Assembly (NCBI GenBank): GCA_029204225.1
Contig: CM055092.1
Coordinates: 45,576,087 to 45,640,086, forward strand
DNA: 64,000 bases
Direction of reading: 5' to 3'
Source: Diphasiastrum complanatum
Taxonomy: Eukaryota; Streptophyta; Lycopodiopsida; Lycopodiales; Lycopodiaceae
Positions 32,176-43,198 of the stretch are shown one piece after another. The notes under the pieces are model-generated. The model searched no databases and had not been told where the DNA came from. It saw only the letters and a program-made list of their open reading frames with translations. The stretch's first letter is position 1. Every line of letters starts with the position of its first letter. The translations under genes and the position numbers were made by a program.

Positions 32176-33001
32176 TGAAGAAACAAAATGTTTCTACTAC
32201 CATAGGTTTGCTAGCTTTCAACTCCCAACTTGACAAAAAGACACAAAGCGAAAATGTTCGCAAACATCACGAAAAGACACAAAGCAAAACTGTTTGCGAA
32301 CATCCTGACAAAAAGACACAAATGCAAAATATTCACGAAAGAAAAAAAAAATGTTCGTGACACAACAGGAGAAAGTCACACGACACGAAGGTCAAAAGAC
32401 TCAAAGCGACACTTTTTGACCTTCACGCTCCAAAGGATCAGGAAGATCATACAAGTACCATGAAGTACAAAGCCCTTGATCTGATATGATGCCATCAACA
32501 GAAGAGCGTTAGGACGTGCCTAACCCACCACTCTTGTAATCCATGATTAGTTATAGATTGTTTAATCTATCTAATCAGAGATGCTACTCTGAATGTATGC
32601 AATTACTAGATGTATAAGATACATACAGTAGCAGATAAAAAATATACAAAGTAGAAGTCCGCTTGTAAGCAAGACAATTTTGTAAGCAGGATCCACAGAG
32701 ATCCAAAAAGTCTGCTAATAAGCGAGACATTATTCATGGGAGAACGCCACTTCTCGATCTCACACCAATGCGCTGTGTGGATTTGTCACACAATGCTTGA
32801 AACAAAGAGGATCAATAGATGATGTTGTAGCTGTTACGCACATATCATTGTTTGTATGATCTTGAATGACTTACTGTCTGCTATTGCTTGTGTATCTCAT
32901 TCACTTGTTTTATCAATTTCGCACACTGGTTCAATTTTGTTGAATGTTGTCCGAAATCCATTCGAATTCATTTCGTTCACGATTAATTTGTTTTCCTATC
33001 A
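32176..33001 (+). repeat. B1 5' LTR (826 bp)
   Basis: It begins TGAAGAAACAAAATG and ends TTTCCTATCA (terminal TGA/TCA). It matches the minus-strand LTR at 50893-51716. Near its start, short AAGACACAAAGCGAAA units recur (about 32236-32345). Confidence 0.9.
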
Positions 33002-33002
33002 G

Positions 33003-33062
33003 TGGTATCAGAGCATTCTTGATGTTTCTGAATTTTTGAATTTCCATCAATGGTATCAGAGC
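33003..33062 (+). other. B1 primer binding site, tandemly duplicated
   Basis: TGGTATCAGAGC occurs at 33003-33014 and again at 33051-33062, 48 bp apart. Only the first is correctly placed next to the LTR end. Confidence 0.85.
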
Positions 33063-33137
33063 CTATCATAGTCTGACATACCCACAAAGCTATCAGGTCC
33101 AAGAGGCTAAGCATTCAAGACAAAGAACCATTAACAA

Positions 33138-34090
33138 GTGAGAACACAATTCACAGCAATGGCTTCAATAAGCAGTATACAATCGAAGATCTGTACAATC
33201 CTTGGCTCATCAGGATCTAACTTCCTAGCATGGAAAGTTAAGACCTCACTTATACTAAAGGGAGAAGGATTATTTCCCTGGGTAGATGGCACTAAGGAGA
33301 TGCCTACAACAACAGGCAAAGAGCTACGCAAATGGAGAGAGAAGAATGAAGGCAGTAGTCGTGTTATCATCATTCGTCGAGGATAGCCTAACTCTTGACC
33401 TGGCTACACTCTCTAAAGCAAAAGAGATGTGGGATACTTTACTCACAAGATTTAAAACGAAATCATGCAGTCAGATCATGCTACTCAAAGATCAGCTAAC
33501 AAATCTACAATGGGATGGTAAAGATCTCACTTCCTTTATCAGGAAGATGAAAGATCCGTTCCTTTCATTACACAATTTTGGAGCAAAAAATGCAATATCA
33601 ACAGAGAAGCAGCTTACCTATCTATTGAGAGCCTTACCAAGATCCTTCCAGACAACCATAATATTGCTAGAAAAGGATCCTACTATGACACTCGAAAAGG
33701 CAGTTGTCGAGATTCGAGAAGAAGTTGAAGCCCGAGAGCACCTTGATCACAAAGATGCTTCTAACCAAGCCCTCTACAGCAACAAAGAAAAGATTAAGAA
33801 ACAATTCAAGCCTAAGAGAGAGTCAGATCGAAAGCTAGATCGAGATCAACAAGCAGAGGAGCCAGCAAAGGCAAATGGAAGAACAAAGGAAGGTCAAAAC
33901 AATAGAGTGGAGACAAGAAGACATGCGTGAGATGCAAACGCAAAGGACATATTGTGATTCGTGTTGGCTAAATCCAAAAATTGAGTGTATCCACTATCAT
34001 AAAAAGGGCTATGCAGCCATGGACTGCCGCCTGAATCCAAGAAACAAACAAACTCAAAATAGACAGGAGAAGAATAATAGTTCATCCTAT
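33138..34090 (+). pseudogene. B1 gag
   Basis: Motifs: LGSSGSNFLAWKVKTSLIL (33138-33386 frame), then FVEDSLTLDLATLSKAKEMW, MLLKDQLTNLQWDGKDL and LLRALPRSFQTTI (33286-33930 frame). A basic region rich in Lys, Arg and Glu leads to two zinc knuckles. The first is split by a frameshift (CVRCKRKGH / CWLNP). The second is CIHYHKKGYAAMDC, in which a Cys and the His are both replaced by Tyr. The same twin-knuckle layout with a W-LNP linker occurs intact in element C. Multiple frame changes make it non-functional. Confidence 0.9.
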
Positions 34091-35395
34091 GTTGAGGAGC
34101 CCGAGAGCTCAAAGATGGGTGAAGAAAGATCGAATCACAGAAATTTGACCGCCTACATCTGTGCAGACATGTGTGCAGTATCAACACCTGACACACAGGA
34201 GGTAATCCTTGATTCAGGAGCTACCTCAAACTTCATTACATCAAGATGGATTGTGTCTGATTTTCGAAGTGCAGATCCATCAAGATTTATCATTCTTGGA
34301 GATGGATCAGAGCATCAAGTGAATGGTATTGGTTCATTATGGCTCAACAATAACAATAGAGACAGACTACTCGAAGATGTTCTATTTGTGCCTACACTAC
34401 AGCAGGACTTGCTATCAGTGGCAAAAATAGATGATGCAGGGATGCGTGTAATGGATCAGACGAAACATCAGTGTTGATGCAAGCATCAGTACACTTATCA
34501 CTCAAGGATGCGTGTAACGTTCGCAGATGAAGCATGCAATGTTGTTGATGCAAGCACTGGTACACTTATCACTCAAGGTAGAAGAAAAGGCAACCTATAT
34601 CACCTGAAGGTACGGCTACCTGCAGATCAAGAGCATCAACCCCATGATGATTCGTCAAATATTCTATGGCATAGGAGACTATGCCATATGAATTCGATGG
34701 CACTATATCAAGCAAGCCATCATGGAGCAATCACAGGGGTGAGCATCTCGAATGCAAGCAATTCGATGACTTGTGATGCATGTATGAAGGGTAAGATGTC
34801 ACATACTCCTTTTGTCAAAGACTCCTGCAAAACTGCAAAGATTCTGGAGCTTGTACATTCAGACATCTATAAACCTTTCAATGTGATCTCAGTAGGAGGC
34901 TCGGAATATTATATCACCTTTATTGATGATTACAGTAAGATTGACATAGTCTACTTCATTCACAATAAATCAGAAGCATTTGACAAATTCACAGAGTATG
35001 TGAATTGGGCAGAAAGATGCACAGGAAGAAAGGTGAAGCAAATCAAAACAGATCGAGGTGGAGAATACATCTCAAATCGATTCATTGATGTATGCGATGA
35101 TCATAGAATCATTCACAGAAGGACTACATCTTATACACCCCAGCACAACGGTGTTGCAGAAAGAAAGAACAGGACTCTAATGGAAGTTGTTAGGTGCATG
35201 ATGGCCTATTCGAAGGCTCCAAGAGTGTTGTGGGCTGAAACAATAGCTACAGCTGCTTACATTCAGAACAGGATAGAAAAGTCTGGTGTTCCTCACACAA
35301 CACCACACGAATTATGGTGGAGTAGAAAAACCAATCTGACTCATATTCGAATCTTTGGCTGTGCAACAAATGCACATGTTCTTGATAAGATTTGA
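34091..35395 (+). pseudogene. B1 protease and integrase
   Basis: Protease motif VILDSGATSNFIT (about 34204-34240), then DVLFVPTLQQDLLSVAKIDDAGMRV. An imperfect ~70-bp tandem duplication at 34441-34576 breaks the frame here. A long open frame (34508-35395) carries LWHRRLCHMNS, CDACMKGKMSHTPF and the integrase core HSDIYKPF, FIDDYSK, IKTDRGGEY and HNGVAERKNRTLMEV (D, D and E all present), followed by PHELWWSRKTNL. The integrase core itself is intact, but the polyprotein is broken on both sides. Confidence 0.92.
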
Positions 35396-35986
35396 AAGAA
35401 GCTTGATGAGAAAGCGTAACAAGGATATCTTGTAGGATATGACAATCATTTGTCATACTACAGAGTCTATATGCTAGAGACAAACACAGTGAAGACAGTT
35501 AGAGACGTCAAATTCGATGAGAGCATAAAAATGGCCAAATATGATTATGTTAGTTATGAAGTCCTTGAGAGACAGTACTATGATCTACCAACTATGATAG
35601 AGGGAGCAGATGACGAACACTCAGACAAAGATGTTCGAGTTGTACCTCATTCGAGTGACGAATCGAACGAAAAAAGATTCGCAAGCCAGCCTATTGCTAC
35701 AATGCTTGTAAACCAAAATGGTTCCGGACCTAGCAGATCAGATAAAGGCAAGAGCATTGTAGTACCAGAAGGATCTCCTAGAAGATCGACAAGAGAGCAA
35801 AGAGCGCTAGCAAGATTTGTGCCAAGCAACTCAACTTCTACATCAGAAGAGTTTTGTGCATTCAGTGGAGAACCACAAACATTCGAGGAAGCAATTGAAT
35901 GTCCAGAGAAGGACAAATGGATCCAAGCCATGAATGAGGAGATGGAATACATGAGGAAGAATCAGGTATGGATGTTGCAAGAATGA
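35396..35986 (+). pseudogene. B1 integrase C-terminal region and linker
   Basis: After a TGA at 35392-35394 and a TAA near 35417, the frame continues with YYRVYMLETNTVKTVRDVKFDES, an acidic linker (GADDEHSDKDVRVVPHSSDESN) and the pre-RT segment RSTREQRALARFVPS, FEEAIECPEKDKWIQAMNEEMEYM and a TGA at 35984-35986. The same linker is found in B2 (52989-53177). Confidence 0.88.
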
Positions 35987-36806
35987 CCAGATAAGCAAAA
36001 GACTGTAAAATACAAGTGGGTATACAAGCTAAAGTATGGACCAAATGGAGATATTTCTATAGTATAAAGCCAGACTTGTAGCAAAGGGTTTTCTCAGAGA
36101 TATGGTATTGACTATGCTGAGACCTTCTCTTTTGTCATGAAACATTCGTTCCTACGTCTAGTGTTTGCATATGCAGCTGCTTATGATCTCAAGATTCACA
36201 TCGTGGACGAAAAAACAGCAATCTTGCATGGCGAGCTAGATGAAGAAGTCTACATGGATCAACCTCCAGGCTACATTTGAATTCACTTCCTACTTATGCA
36301 TGCAGAATGCACAAGAGTATCTACGGTCTGTAGTAATCAGCGAAACAATGGTATAAGAAGAAAGATCAAGCCCTGAAATCTTTAGGATTCAAGCCTCTAA
36401 AAGTTGATTCCAATGTTTATGTAAGAATTATAGATGGGAAGATCATCATTGTAGTTATATATGTGGATGACACTTTGATACTCTGCAAAAGTAAAGAGCT
36501 TATTGTTGAGGTGAAGTATGACATCTCGAAACATTTCAAGATTGCAGAGCTGGGAGAAGCCAGATGTTATATTGGCTTACAGATTGACATGGACTATGAG
36601 GAAGGTAAACTATACCTTCATCAGTCCGGATATACCTAGAAAATCCTAGAAGATTTTGGGATGCTGAATTGTAAAGGAGCAAATACTCCAATGCTTGCAG
36701 GAACAGTCTTGGCGAATGAAACTTGTTCGAAGATTGAAGAAGAGAATTGATGCATCATGCACCTTACAGGAAGCTGATCGGATCACTAATGTATCTTGCA
36801 GATAAC
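35987..36806 (+). pseudogene. B1 reverse transcriptase (3'-truncated)
   Basis: Several short frames: KYKWVYKLKYGPNGDI, RYGIDYAETFSFV, FAYAAAYDLKIHIVDEKTA, LHGELDEEVYMDQPPGYI, then stops. In the next frame follow IIIVVIYVDDTLILCKS (catalytic YVDD, about 36460), ELGEARCYIGLQID and LEDFGMLNCKGANTPM. It breaks off at about 36806. The RNase H domain that should follow is absent, and AT-rich unrelated sequence begins. Confidence 0.9.
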
Positions 36807-36874
36807 TATAATTTCTAAGAGAATCTTTTAAATTACTTAAATTTAATGTCTTATTATTTTAATAGTTGTCCTCT

Positions 36875-36956
36875 AAAATAAAAAAAATCAAATGTCTTGT
36901 CTCACTTTCACTTGTCCTTAAAAGAATGAGACAAGACATTTAATTTTTTTTATTTT
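36875..36956. repeat. 30-bp-arm inverted repeat (hairpin)
   Basis: Left arm 36875-36904 and right arm 36927-36956 are reverse complements over 30 bp with a single mismatch, separated by 22 bp. The core is ATGTCTTGTCTCA / TGAGACAAGACAT and the outer part is A/T. It could be a small MITE or a hairpin transcript precursor. Confidence 0.75.
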
Positions 36957-36974
36957 GTAAATCAACTCTCATCC

Positions 36975-37724
36975 TGTAGTGGCTTTATTTCCCATCTTAT
37001 CCTCAACCCAAGATCCAAGCACACAAGCATCAAGGAGATGAAGTTAGTCGTCACGCAGAGATTTGATCCCATGAGAGCGATAGTATAAATCAAAATCCAG
37101 CATGCATGGATGATCCACAATTAGCCCTAAGATCCATTAATACTACATCCATTAACCCTAAGCCAATTAACACTACAACCCACAATAAGATAGATACTTG
37201 CTTCCTCTCTCTCTCCCTTTCTCTCTCACAAAAAGCATAAGAATATACAATCCCAATAACATTCAGATCTAACAATTAGCAAATACAACAAAAGCATGAG
37301 AGAAGGAGGAAAAGAGATAGAGAGCAAGGACATTCATAATCCATTCCATAAGAGACTCAACCGCTTGTATTCGAAATGAAGAGAGAAGATGGTTTACAAA
37401 CTCGAGTAGGCCTCTCTTTATAGTGGAGAGGAGAGCCTTGGCCTCAAAATCCTATTGGCCCATTCAAATCTAAAAAGAGTGGAAAACTCTTGCATTAATT
37501 AGAGGACCCAATTTGAAATTGAAATTTGGTGGGAGCTATTTTATTCACTAACTTGACATGCAACATTAAAAGTCCCACAAAAAGGCCTAAAGTCCTTTTA
37601 TTAACTTCTAACTAATCAAATAACTATGTGATCATCGGGTTGGACTTACACACGTAGGGTGCCAAATCCCTTTCACTTATTAACTAGGGTTAGGGTTGTC
37701 TCGATATCCGCAAACCCTCCAACA
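36975..37724 (-). repeat. Gypsy LTR, minus strand (750 bp)
   Basis: It is the reverse-complement homologue of the LTR at 55298-56025. On the minus strand it begins TGTTGGAGGGTTTGCGG and ends CACTACA. It contains a TATA-like CACTATAAAGAGAGG (about 37415-37430). Flanking 5-mers (CATCC / GTATC) do not match, so it is probably one end of a larger element, most likely the 3' LTR. Confidence 0.85.
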
Positions 37725-37773
37725 GTATCCCTCACCAAACTAGTGGCAGTCCCATGACACCTCACAAGATTTA

Positions 37774-38547
37774 TTACTTTGGGCTCTGATTAGCCTCACG
37801 TCGTACCTTAATCAGGTGGTACTGCACCTTCTCCATGAATTCCAGGTGCACCACGTTGAAATCTTTCTTGTGCGGTAAGAAGCACTTATTTGCCCCGACA
37901 ATCCATTTTGACGTGGTCCATGTTGTAAATCTAGATTTCCACATTTCGCCCAGCATCGCAACACAATAGTATAATATGGCAAGTGGCAATTGATCTTGAA
38001 CATTGTCGGATGCCATCGGAAGATTTGGATCGAAAGCCAATTGAGGAAGGCAATCATTCCAACCTGTTACTACAGACACCAACATTGTCAAATTGTTTGC
38101 AAAAAGCACAGATTGCCTAACGGTAGGATTTGGCGAATGTCTATACTCTATCGCATAAAATTGTAAAGCGCGGTGAAAATCCACTAATATTTGTTAGTTG
38201 CAAACTTGGTGGATTATTGGCCAATTTGGGGTATGGATTTTGACTTGGTCCAATGGAATCCCCAAATTTTTCCATTTATTTTTTCTTGGCATCGGCAAAT
38301 AGTACGGATCTTCCCGCAATTGGCGAGGGCTGGCAACATAACTCCTGATGGAATCTAGAGTTTTCTCAAATACAATTGTTCTCCATATTGGTTGCTCTCC
38401 CAATATTGGTAGCTTGTCTAATTCATTGCCCTCCTCTATTTCAGAGGTCTTGAATTTAATGGCCCATCCACCTCTCAAGGACTCATGTGGATGTTGTTGT
38501 AGAAACGCTTGGATCTGGTCCTCAATGGTGATTGGTTTTTGAAACAA
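37774..38547 (-). CDS. Unrecognised ORF next to gypsy LTR (one in-frame stop)
   Basis: Two open stretches, 38194-38547 (117 codons) and 37774-38184 (136 codons), are in the same frame, separated by one stop. The frame can be followed upstream to about 38760 with two more stops. Motifs: FQKPITIEDQIQAFLQQHP, LPILGEQPIWRTIVFEKTL, LREDPYYLPMPRKNKWKNLG, VVTGWNDCLPQLAFD, and WIVGANKCFLPHKKDFNVV. I do not recognise the family. It reads towards the LTR at 36975-37724 and ends 50 bp from it, which is the position of the extra 3' ORF of some plant gypsy lineages. It may instead be a host sequence flanking the LTR. Confidence 0.45.
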
Positions 38548-38755
38548 TGGCCTTGGTCTTGAAGTAGTCTTACCTTCTTCAGTGGCCTAGTCATCTGGTA
38601 TATCTTGTATTTCTGGTCCTTCCAATCCTATATCCAAGCCTCCCTGATATTGGTGCTGAGGTGAGAACTACGGCATCACAAGAACTAGAATTTGAGGCCC
38701 GGCCTCCAAAACTTGGGCGGCTATCTTTTCATAATATTTATTTATTGCTTTTGCC

Positions 38756-39240
38756 TTGGCCAACTCAGTTGATGTCGTACCATATGATCACTTTGTGGTG
38801 ATGATCTCCACACAACCTGACCTCACTCTTCAAAATGTGATTGGTCACCTACTTCAAGAAGAAATACGGAGAAAGACTAGCAGCCTGTCTATGAAAGACA
38901 AATCCATGGTTCTATACACCAAGAAGAAAGACTACTCCAAAGGTAATAATAAAGTGCAGCAGCAATAGCAGAAGCCTCACACTCAAGGTGAGCATGGTGG
39001 ATCGCACAAGAAGCTTTTCTGCAGATATTGCAAGAGAGTCAATTATGACATCAAGGAGTGTCGTATCCAAATCTACAACGAGGCAAAGAAACAACAACAA
39101 CAACAACCGAACTCCTCCAATGTGACGAAATTCAAGGAGCAAGAAACACATTTGTTTATGGCTTACAACAACAAGAACGATTCCTACGAGTTGACAGTAT
39201 ACACTATGTATAGTTGTCACAGAAGCCATATACTTCCAAG
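38756..39240 (+). pseudogene. Copia gag C-terminal remnant G
   Basis: Motifs: VVMISTQPDLTLQNVIGHLLQEEIRR, a Lys-rich stretch, one stop, then FCRYCKRVNYDIKECRI (zinc knuckle with Asn-Tyr where Gly-His is usual) and a Gln run. It resembles the same part of A1 (7740-8030) and A-prime (59554-59808) and so belongs to that wider group. The protease DSG motif is not reached. The last ~100 bp (39187-39285) are duplicated at 43087-43198. Confidence 0.82.
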
Positions 39241-39285
39241 TACAGCTTACCTAATTAGGTGACAATCATTTATTGTAGTTAATAC
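39187..39285 (+). repeat. Repeat pair with 43087-43198, copy 1
   Basis: Shared blocks include GTTGTCACAGAAGCCATATA, CTTCCAAGTACA and GACAATCATTTATTGTAGTT. The two copies differ by substitutions and small indels, and their flanks differ. Confidence 0.85.
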
Positions 39286-39289
39286 ACGG

Positions 39290-42255
39290 AAGCAATCTAA
39301 AAATAGATCATCCCAGCACAGATTATATGAGAGACGCTCCGTCCATAAGACGCATTATTTGAGCCTCCCAGTTACGCCGTCATTCTATTTGTAATTGTCA
39401 TTGTTGTGCTTCAGTGTAATATAGCAGCAATACGCTTTTATTTGTGTACAACATGGATAAATGCTTGTTGTGATTGAATGCACTCTATCGTTGTTTTGAT
39501 CGCGCTTGTTTACTCACTCTGATTTAAATACGGACGTCTATGACTCTCAGTTTCTGATCAGACGATGGCTATCTTTGACGCCTGAGGAACTCGTGATATC
39601 ATACTGCTCTCTCCATCTATTTCACATTGCATCCATTTTCAGTAATACCACACACACACCATCTCTAATTACTGTACTCTTGTTTTGAGTATAAATTAAT
39701 TTTTAAGATCCTGTTGGGCAATTAAGATCACTTTAAACTGTGATTGTATTTTGCATGAGCTTTCTATTAGATTGTTTTTTCACTTAGCGGCTGATTGTAA
39801 TGGGAGAGTCGTTCCACAATATTCCTATTCTCTTCTCCATTCGTGTTCTTCCATCTCCATTGCCCCATCACTTTTCACCAACAACGATGCTCATTGATAT
39901 TATGAAAACTCTTTTCCGTGTGCATGCATATATCTTTAGTGTGACTTAGTAATTTTGTGTGGTTATTTTGTGTATGCTTCTTTGCTATTTAGAATACAGG
40001 GTTTTAGAATTTGCATTGTCTCTATTTTAAGGCGAGCAAGAGCACTTGTTAGATTATTTCTTCGTATGTGTCATAGTTATAAACCTTTAGCTTCTTACAC
40101 TGGTCATTGACATTCCATGTATGTTGGTCTGTTCCCTTGAAGCAACAGTAACATGTAGTCTTCGCTATCCCTTATCAGTTTCCTTATTTAAAAAGGGTCG
40201 TTGGTCTGGTAGATTTCAGACTTTTCTTTTGTAAACCTATCAAAGTTGCATTTGATTGGCTTTGAAGTGAAAAAGAAGGTGAGGACTTGAGAAGAGTCGT
40301 GGTTGGTCATCGTCTCCATTCATGTTTGCTCGTTCTGTCGCTATGTCTGTCTTCCTTTATCTTCTTCTAGCATTGGCATTGCTATATCTTGCATTTTTCT
40401 TGTCTGTCTATTGTCTCTGCTTAGCTAGATTTGCTTGCAACACAACGAGGAGCATTGCAGATTTGAGGTGCTTCAATCTGTTTGTGTTCAATTGGTTTTT
40501 TGTTGCTTGTGCCATTTCCCCTTGGTTGTGGATTTAGAGCTATGATCTGTCTGTCCGTCTCGTCTATCTTTGTGCTTTCTGCACTGGATGGATTTGATCC
40601 TACCCTTTGATCTTTGTTGTGGAATTAGAACACGTGTTGTTCATATGTGCTATCTATTAGACAGATTCATTGGCCTATTGATCTTTCTAGTCTGGCTTAG
40701 GAAAACTTTTCTTCATAGAGAGAGGCCTTTTGTTGCATTGATTTTTCCAGTCTATGTCTTATCCATGTTTCTTGTTGCAAAATGGTGATACCTATTTGCG
40801 AGATAAGACTGGAATGCAATTAGAGTCTTATGGTAGGGGTGTGCATTAGACATTGCCTTTTTTGCGAGTAAGGTCTTGAATCCACTTTGTAGGAAATGAG
40901 TAGAGACAAGCATCATCTAATATATGTGCTTGTAGTTAAAATTCCGTTAGGATCTAGTGCAATATACCGATCACATCAATCAATCACCATAGCCACTCCT
41001 CACAAGCTCTCAAAGATGGCACAACAAAAGTTAATTGTATTGCAAGAGAAAACTGTACATGCAAATGTCGTCAAAAATATATTGTACTGACTTATTTCCT
41101 GTGTGGCTACTCGGCTAACCCAAGTAGCCGGCTACGAGACAAGTGCCCCCGACTGATTAGTCAATAATGGGTCACGTCCCGGTCACAACTAAATACAGCA
41201 AATTTAATTAACTCTATGTACATTAATTACAAGTAGCTAACTTCTTAACTAAAGAGTCTTTTTTATGATCATCTATGTATACTAAGCAAATAACGCACGT
41301 CTAGTAGGACAATTAATTATTTCATAGATCGCAATAGCTAGTTGGCCATAATGAGCTAGCATCCATCCAGTTAGGACTTCCCAAGAATTTACTTGCTAAT
41401 TAGCTAGGGAAAGACTTAAGCTTCAATTCAAGTGGAACAATTACTCTCTTTCATCCGATAGTTCGGACTATGTCCGATATGTCGGATGATGTCCGATATG
41501 TCGGAGCCATCTGTTAGCGATTCCCGAGTACTTCTACAAATTGTGTACAAACACAAAGAAAGCTGTAGAACTGGATAATAAGTGGATGAAAATTAAAGAT
41601 CGATTATTCGGTCAATAGAAGAATAATCTAACACTTCAAACAAACGTGAAGAGATAGTTCGTATTTGAATCAAACTGGTGCAACCATCCGACTCTCGACC
41701 ATCTAAGGCCGAGTCAATGGTTAGGTTCAAAGACAGCTACTTTGAGCCAAGTGAGAAGTGCATTGCAGAGTATTCAATCCTTGCCTATCTTAATGATCCA
41801 AATGGAAGAAAGCCAAAATTAGGCTAGGACAAGGAGAAAAGTCAAGGTGCAAAGCAAGAAGACACCAAGTGGACCACAAATTGGAGAGTAAACGATAACT
41901 CCTATGGCTCAAGGAGCCTTGATACCTGTGCAAAAATGATCAAATCTAGAGCTTAGGGAGCCATACACAAAGGGTGGAAAGGACAAATCCGGAGCTCAAA
42001 AGAGTTCCAAGGTCAAGGATAGGAGTGACAAGGGTGGATATTTCAGCAAGCCTCTGTCACCAGTCAATAAGGTTCTCGGGTTTTACGTTAAGCGATATGA
42101 AATCTACACTTTTTCCAAACAAAGTGTTTTAAAGTTATGTGTTTTTCAATATAAAGAGTTGGACCTCTGACTTGTGGCATGCCAGCTACAATGTTAATAA
42201 AAGTAGCCAGTAAATTGACTATTGTGCCAAGTAGCATAAAAGTAGTTAAGTATAA
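39290..42255. other. Anonymous region without supported genes
   Basis: Only short frames are present. A 71-codon hydrophobic frame at 40322-40537 has two membrane-like segments but no homology that I can see. A local repeat of ATGTCCGATATGTCGGA lies at 41470-41505. The rest is AT-rich sequence. Confidence 0.4.
41470..41505. repeat. Short direct repeat ATGTCCGATATGTCGGA
   Basis: Two copies lie about 19 bp apart, preceded by a partial GATAGTTCGGACT unit. The unit is itself partly palindromic (TCCGA...TCGGA). Confidence 0.7.
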
Positions 42256-42283
42256 TCATGAGACACCTTTGCACTAATCTGAC

Positions 42284-42303
42284 ATCTGATGAGGACATCA
42301 GAT
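42284..42303. repeat. Palindrome shared with window start
   Basis: ATCTGATG-AGGA-CATCAGAT, the reverse complement of 2-21 with a few matching bases outside. Confidence 0.55.
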
Positions 42304-42841
42304 TTTGTAAAGGTGGGGTGGATGTTGTAAAGCTAGCTTCCAATGCAAGCTTTACTCCCGACGCCACTAGTGTCAGCATTGTTCTCGGCACCAACAATGC
42401 CATTGCTGCACCCGGCACCAGCACCGCTCCCGACGCCACAGCGACCAGAATCTAGCTGGTGCCAAGTTCTTATGGCTTAAAAACTTTGATCGGAGCTAGA
42501 GAAATCCAAAGAGCTCGGCTCGATGTGCAATCACCTCACATGATTAAAGGAAGTCTGGGGATTAGTAAATTCTAGAGAGAGAAAGTTCTAGAGAGAGAGA
42601 AATGTGCTTTACCAATTTGGGCTGAGCACTTGATGTGAGGGGAGGTGGCAAATCCCACCATAACTATAGGGGGATGAGGGTTGTGACTCAAGACGAGCTC
42701 CAACCAAGTCAGTTAGTGTTTAGTAGAAGTGCCAGTTGTATGGCCATTTCAAAGCTTTTTGGTCTGACACATAGCTGAGGGTCGTATTTCAGGACGTTGT
42801 GCAGTTCAAAAGTTCAAACTGTTTTTAACACCTTCGCTTTT

Positions 42842-42866
42842 TTCGCATTTTTCCGAAAAATGCGAA
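42842..42866. repeat. Perfect 11-bp-stem hairpin
   Basis: TTCGCATTTTT / AAAAATGCGAA separated by CCG. Imperfect relatives with CCTTCGCCTTTTTGC and GCGAAGTGAGA follow up to 43060. A comparable CACCTTCGACTTTTTCGCC block lies in the A-prime LTR at about 57999. The region is probably a remnant of a related LTR. Confidence 0.7.
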
Positions 42867-43086
42867 GAGAGAAAATTTTTGAAGGTCATCTATTTTCATG
42901 AGTTAAACTGTTTTGAAGACACCTTCGCCTTTTTGCAAAATCCCGAAGAGAGAGAAAAATGCCGAATGTCGTATACTTTGAACGAGGGACATTCCCAGCC
43001 ACTTCCCAAATTTGCGAAGTGAGAAAAGCCACTTCCCCTAAAAAGCGAACTGAGAGAATTTGCGATGCCCTCGTCCACGTCAACAT

Positions 43087-43198
43087 TCCTTTCGAGTTGA
43101 CAATATACACTATGTACAGTTGTCACAGAAGCCATATACTTCCAAGTACAACGACTTACCTAATTAGATGACAATCATTTATTGTAGTTAATACACAC
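43087..43198 (+). repeat. Repeat pair with 39187-39285, copy 2
   Basis: See copy 1. It includes the frame TIYTMYSCHRSHILPS found in the gag remnant at 39190. Confidence 0.85.

Larger units (their letters stand above)
32176..36806 (+). mobile_element. Ty1/copia element B1, 3'-truncated
   Basis: 5' LTR, primer site, gag, protease, integrase and RT are on the plus strand. The element ends abruptly within RT at about 36806 (after the equivalent of LIGSLMYLADN), so RNase H and the 3' LTR are missing. B2 at 50893-54143 is the same family in opposite orientation. Confidence 0.92.

Noticed and set aside
40322-40537. 71-codon hydrophobic frame as a membrane protein
   Set aside because: T-rich DNA gives hydrophobic residues by chance, and there is no supporting context.
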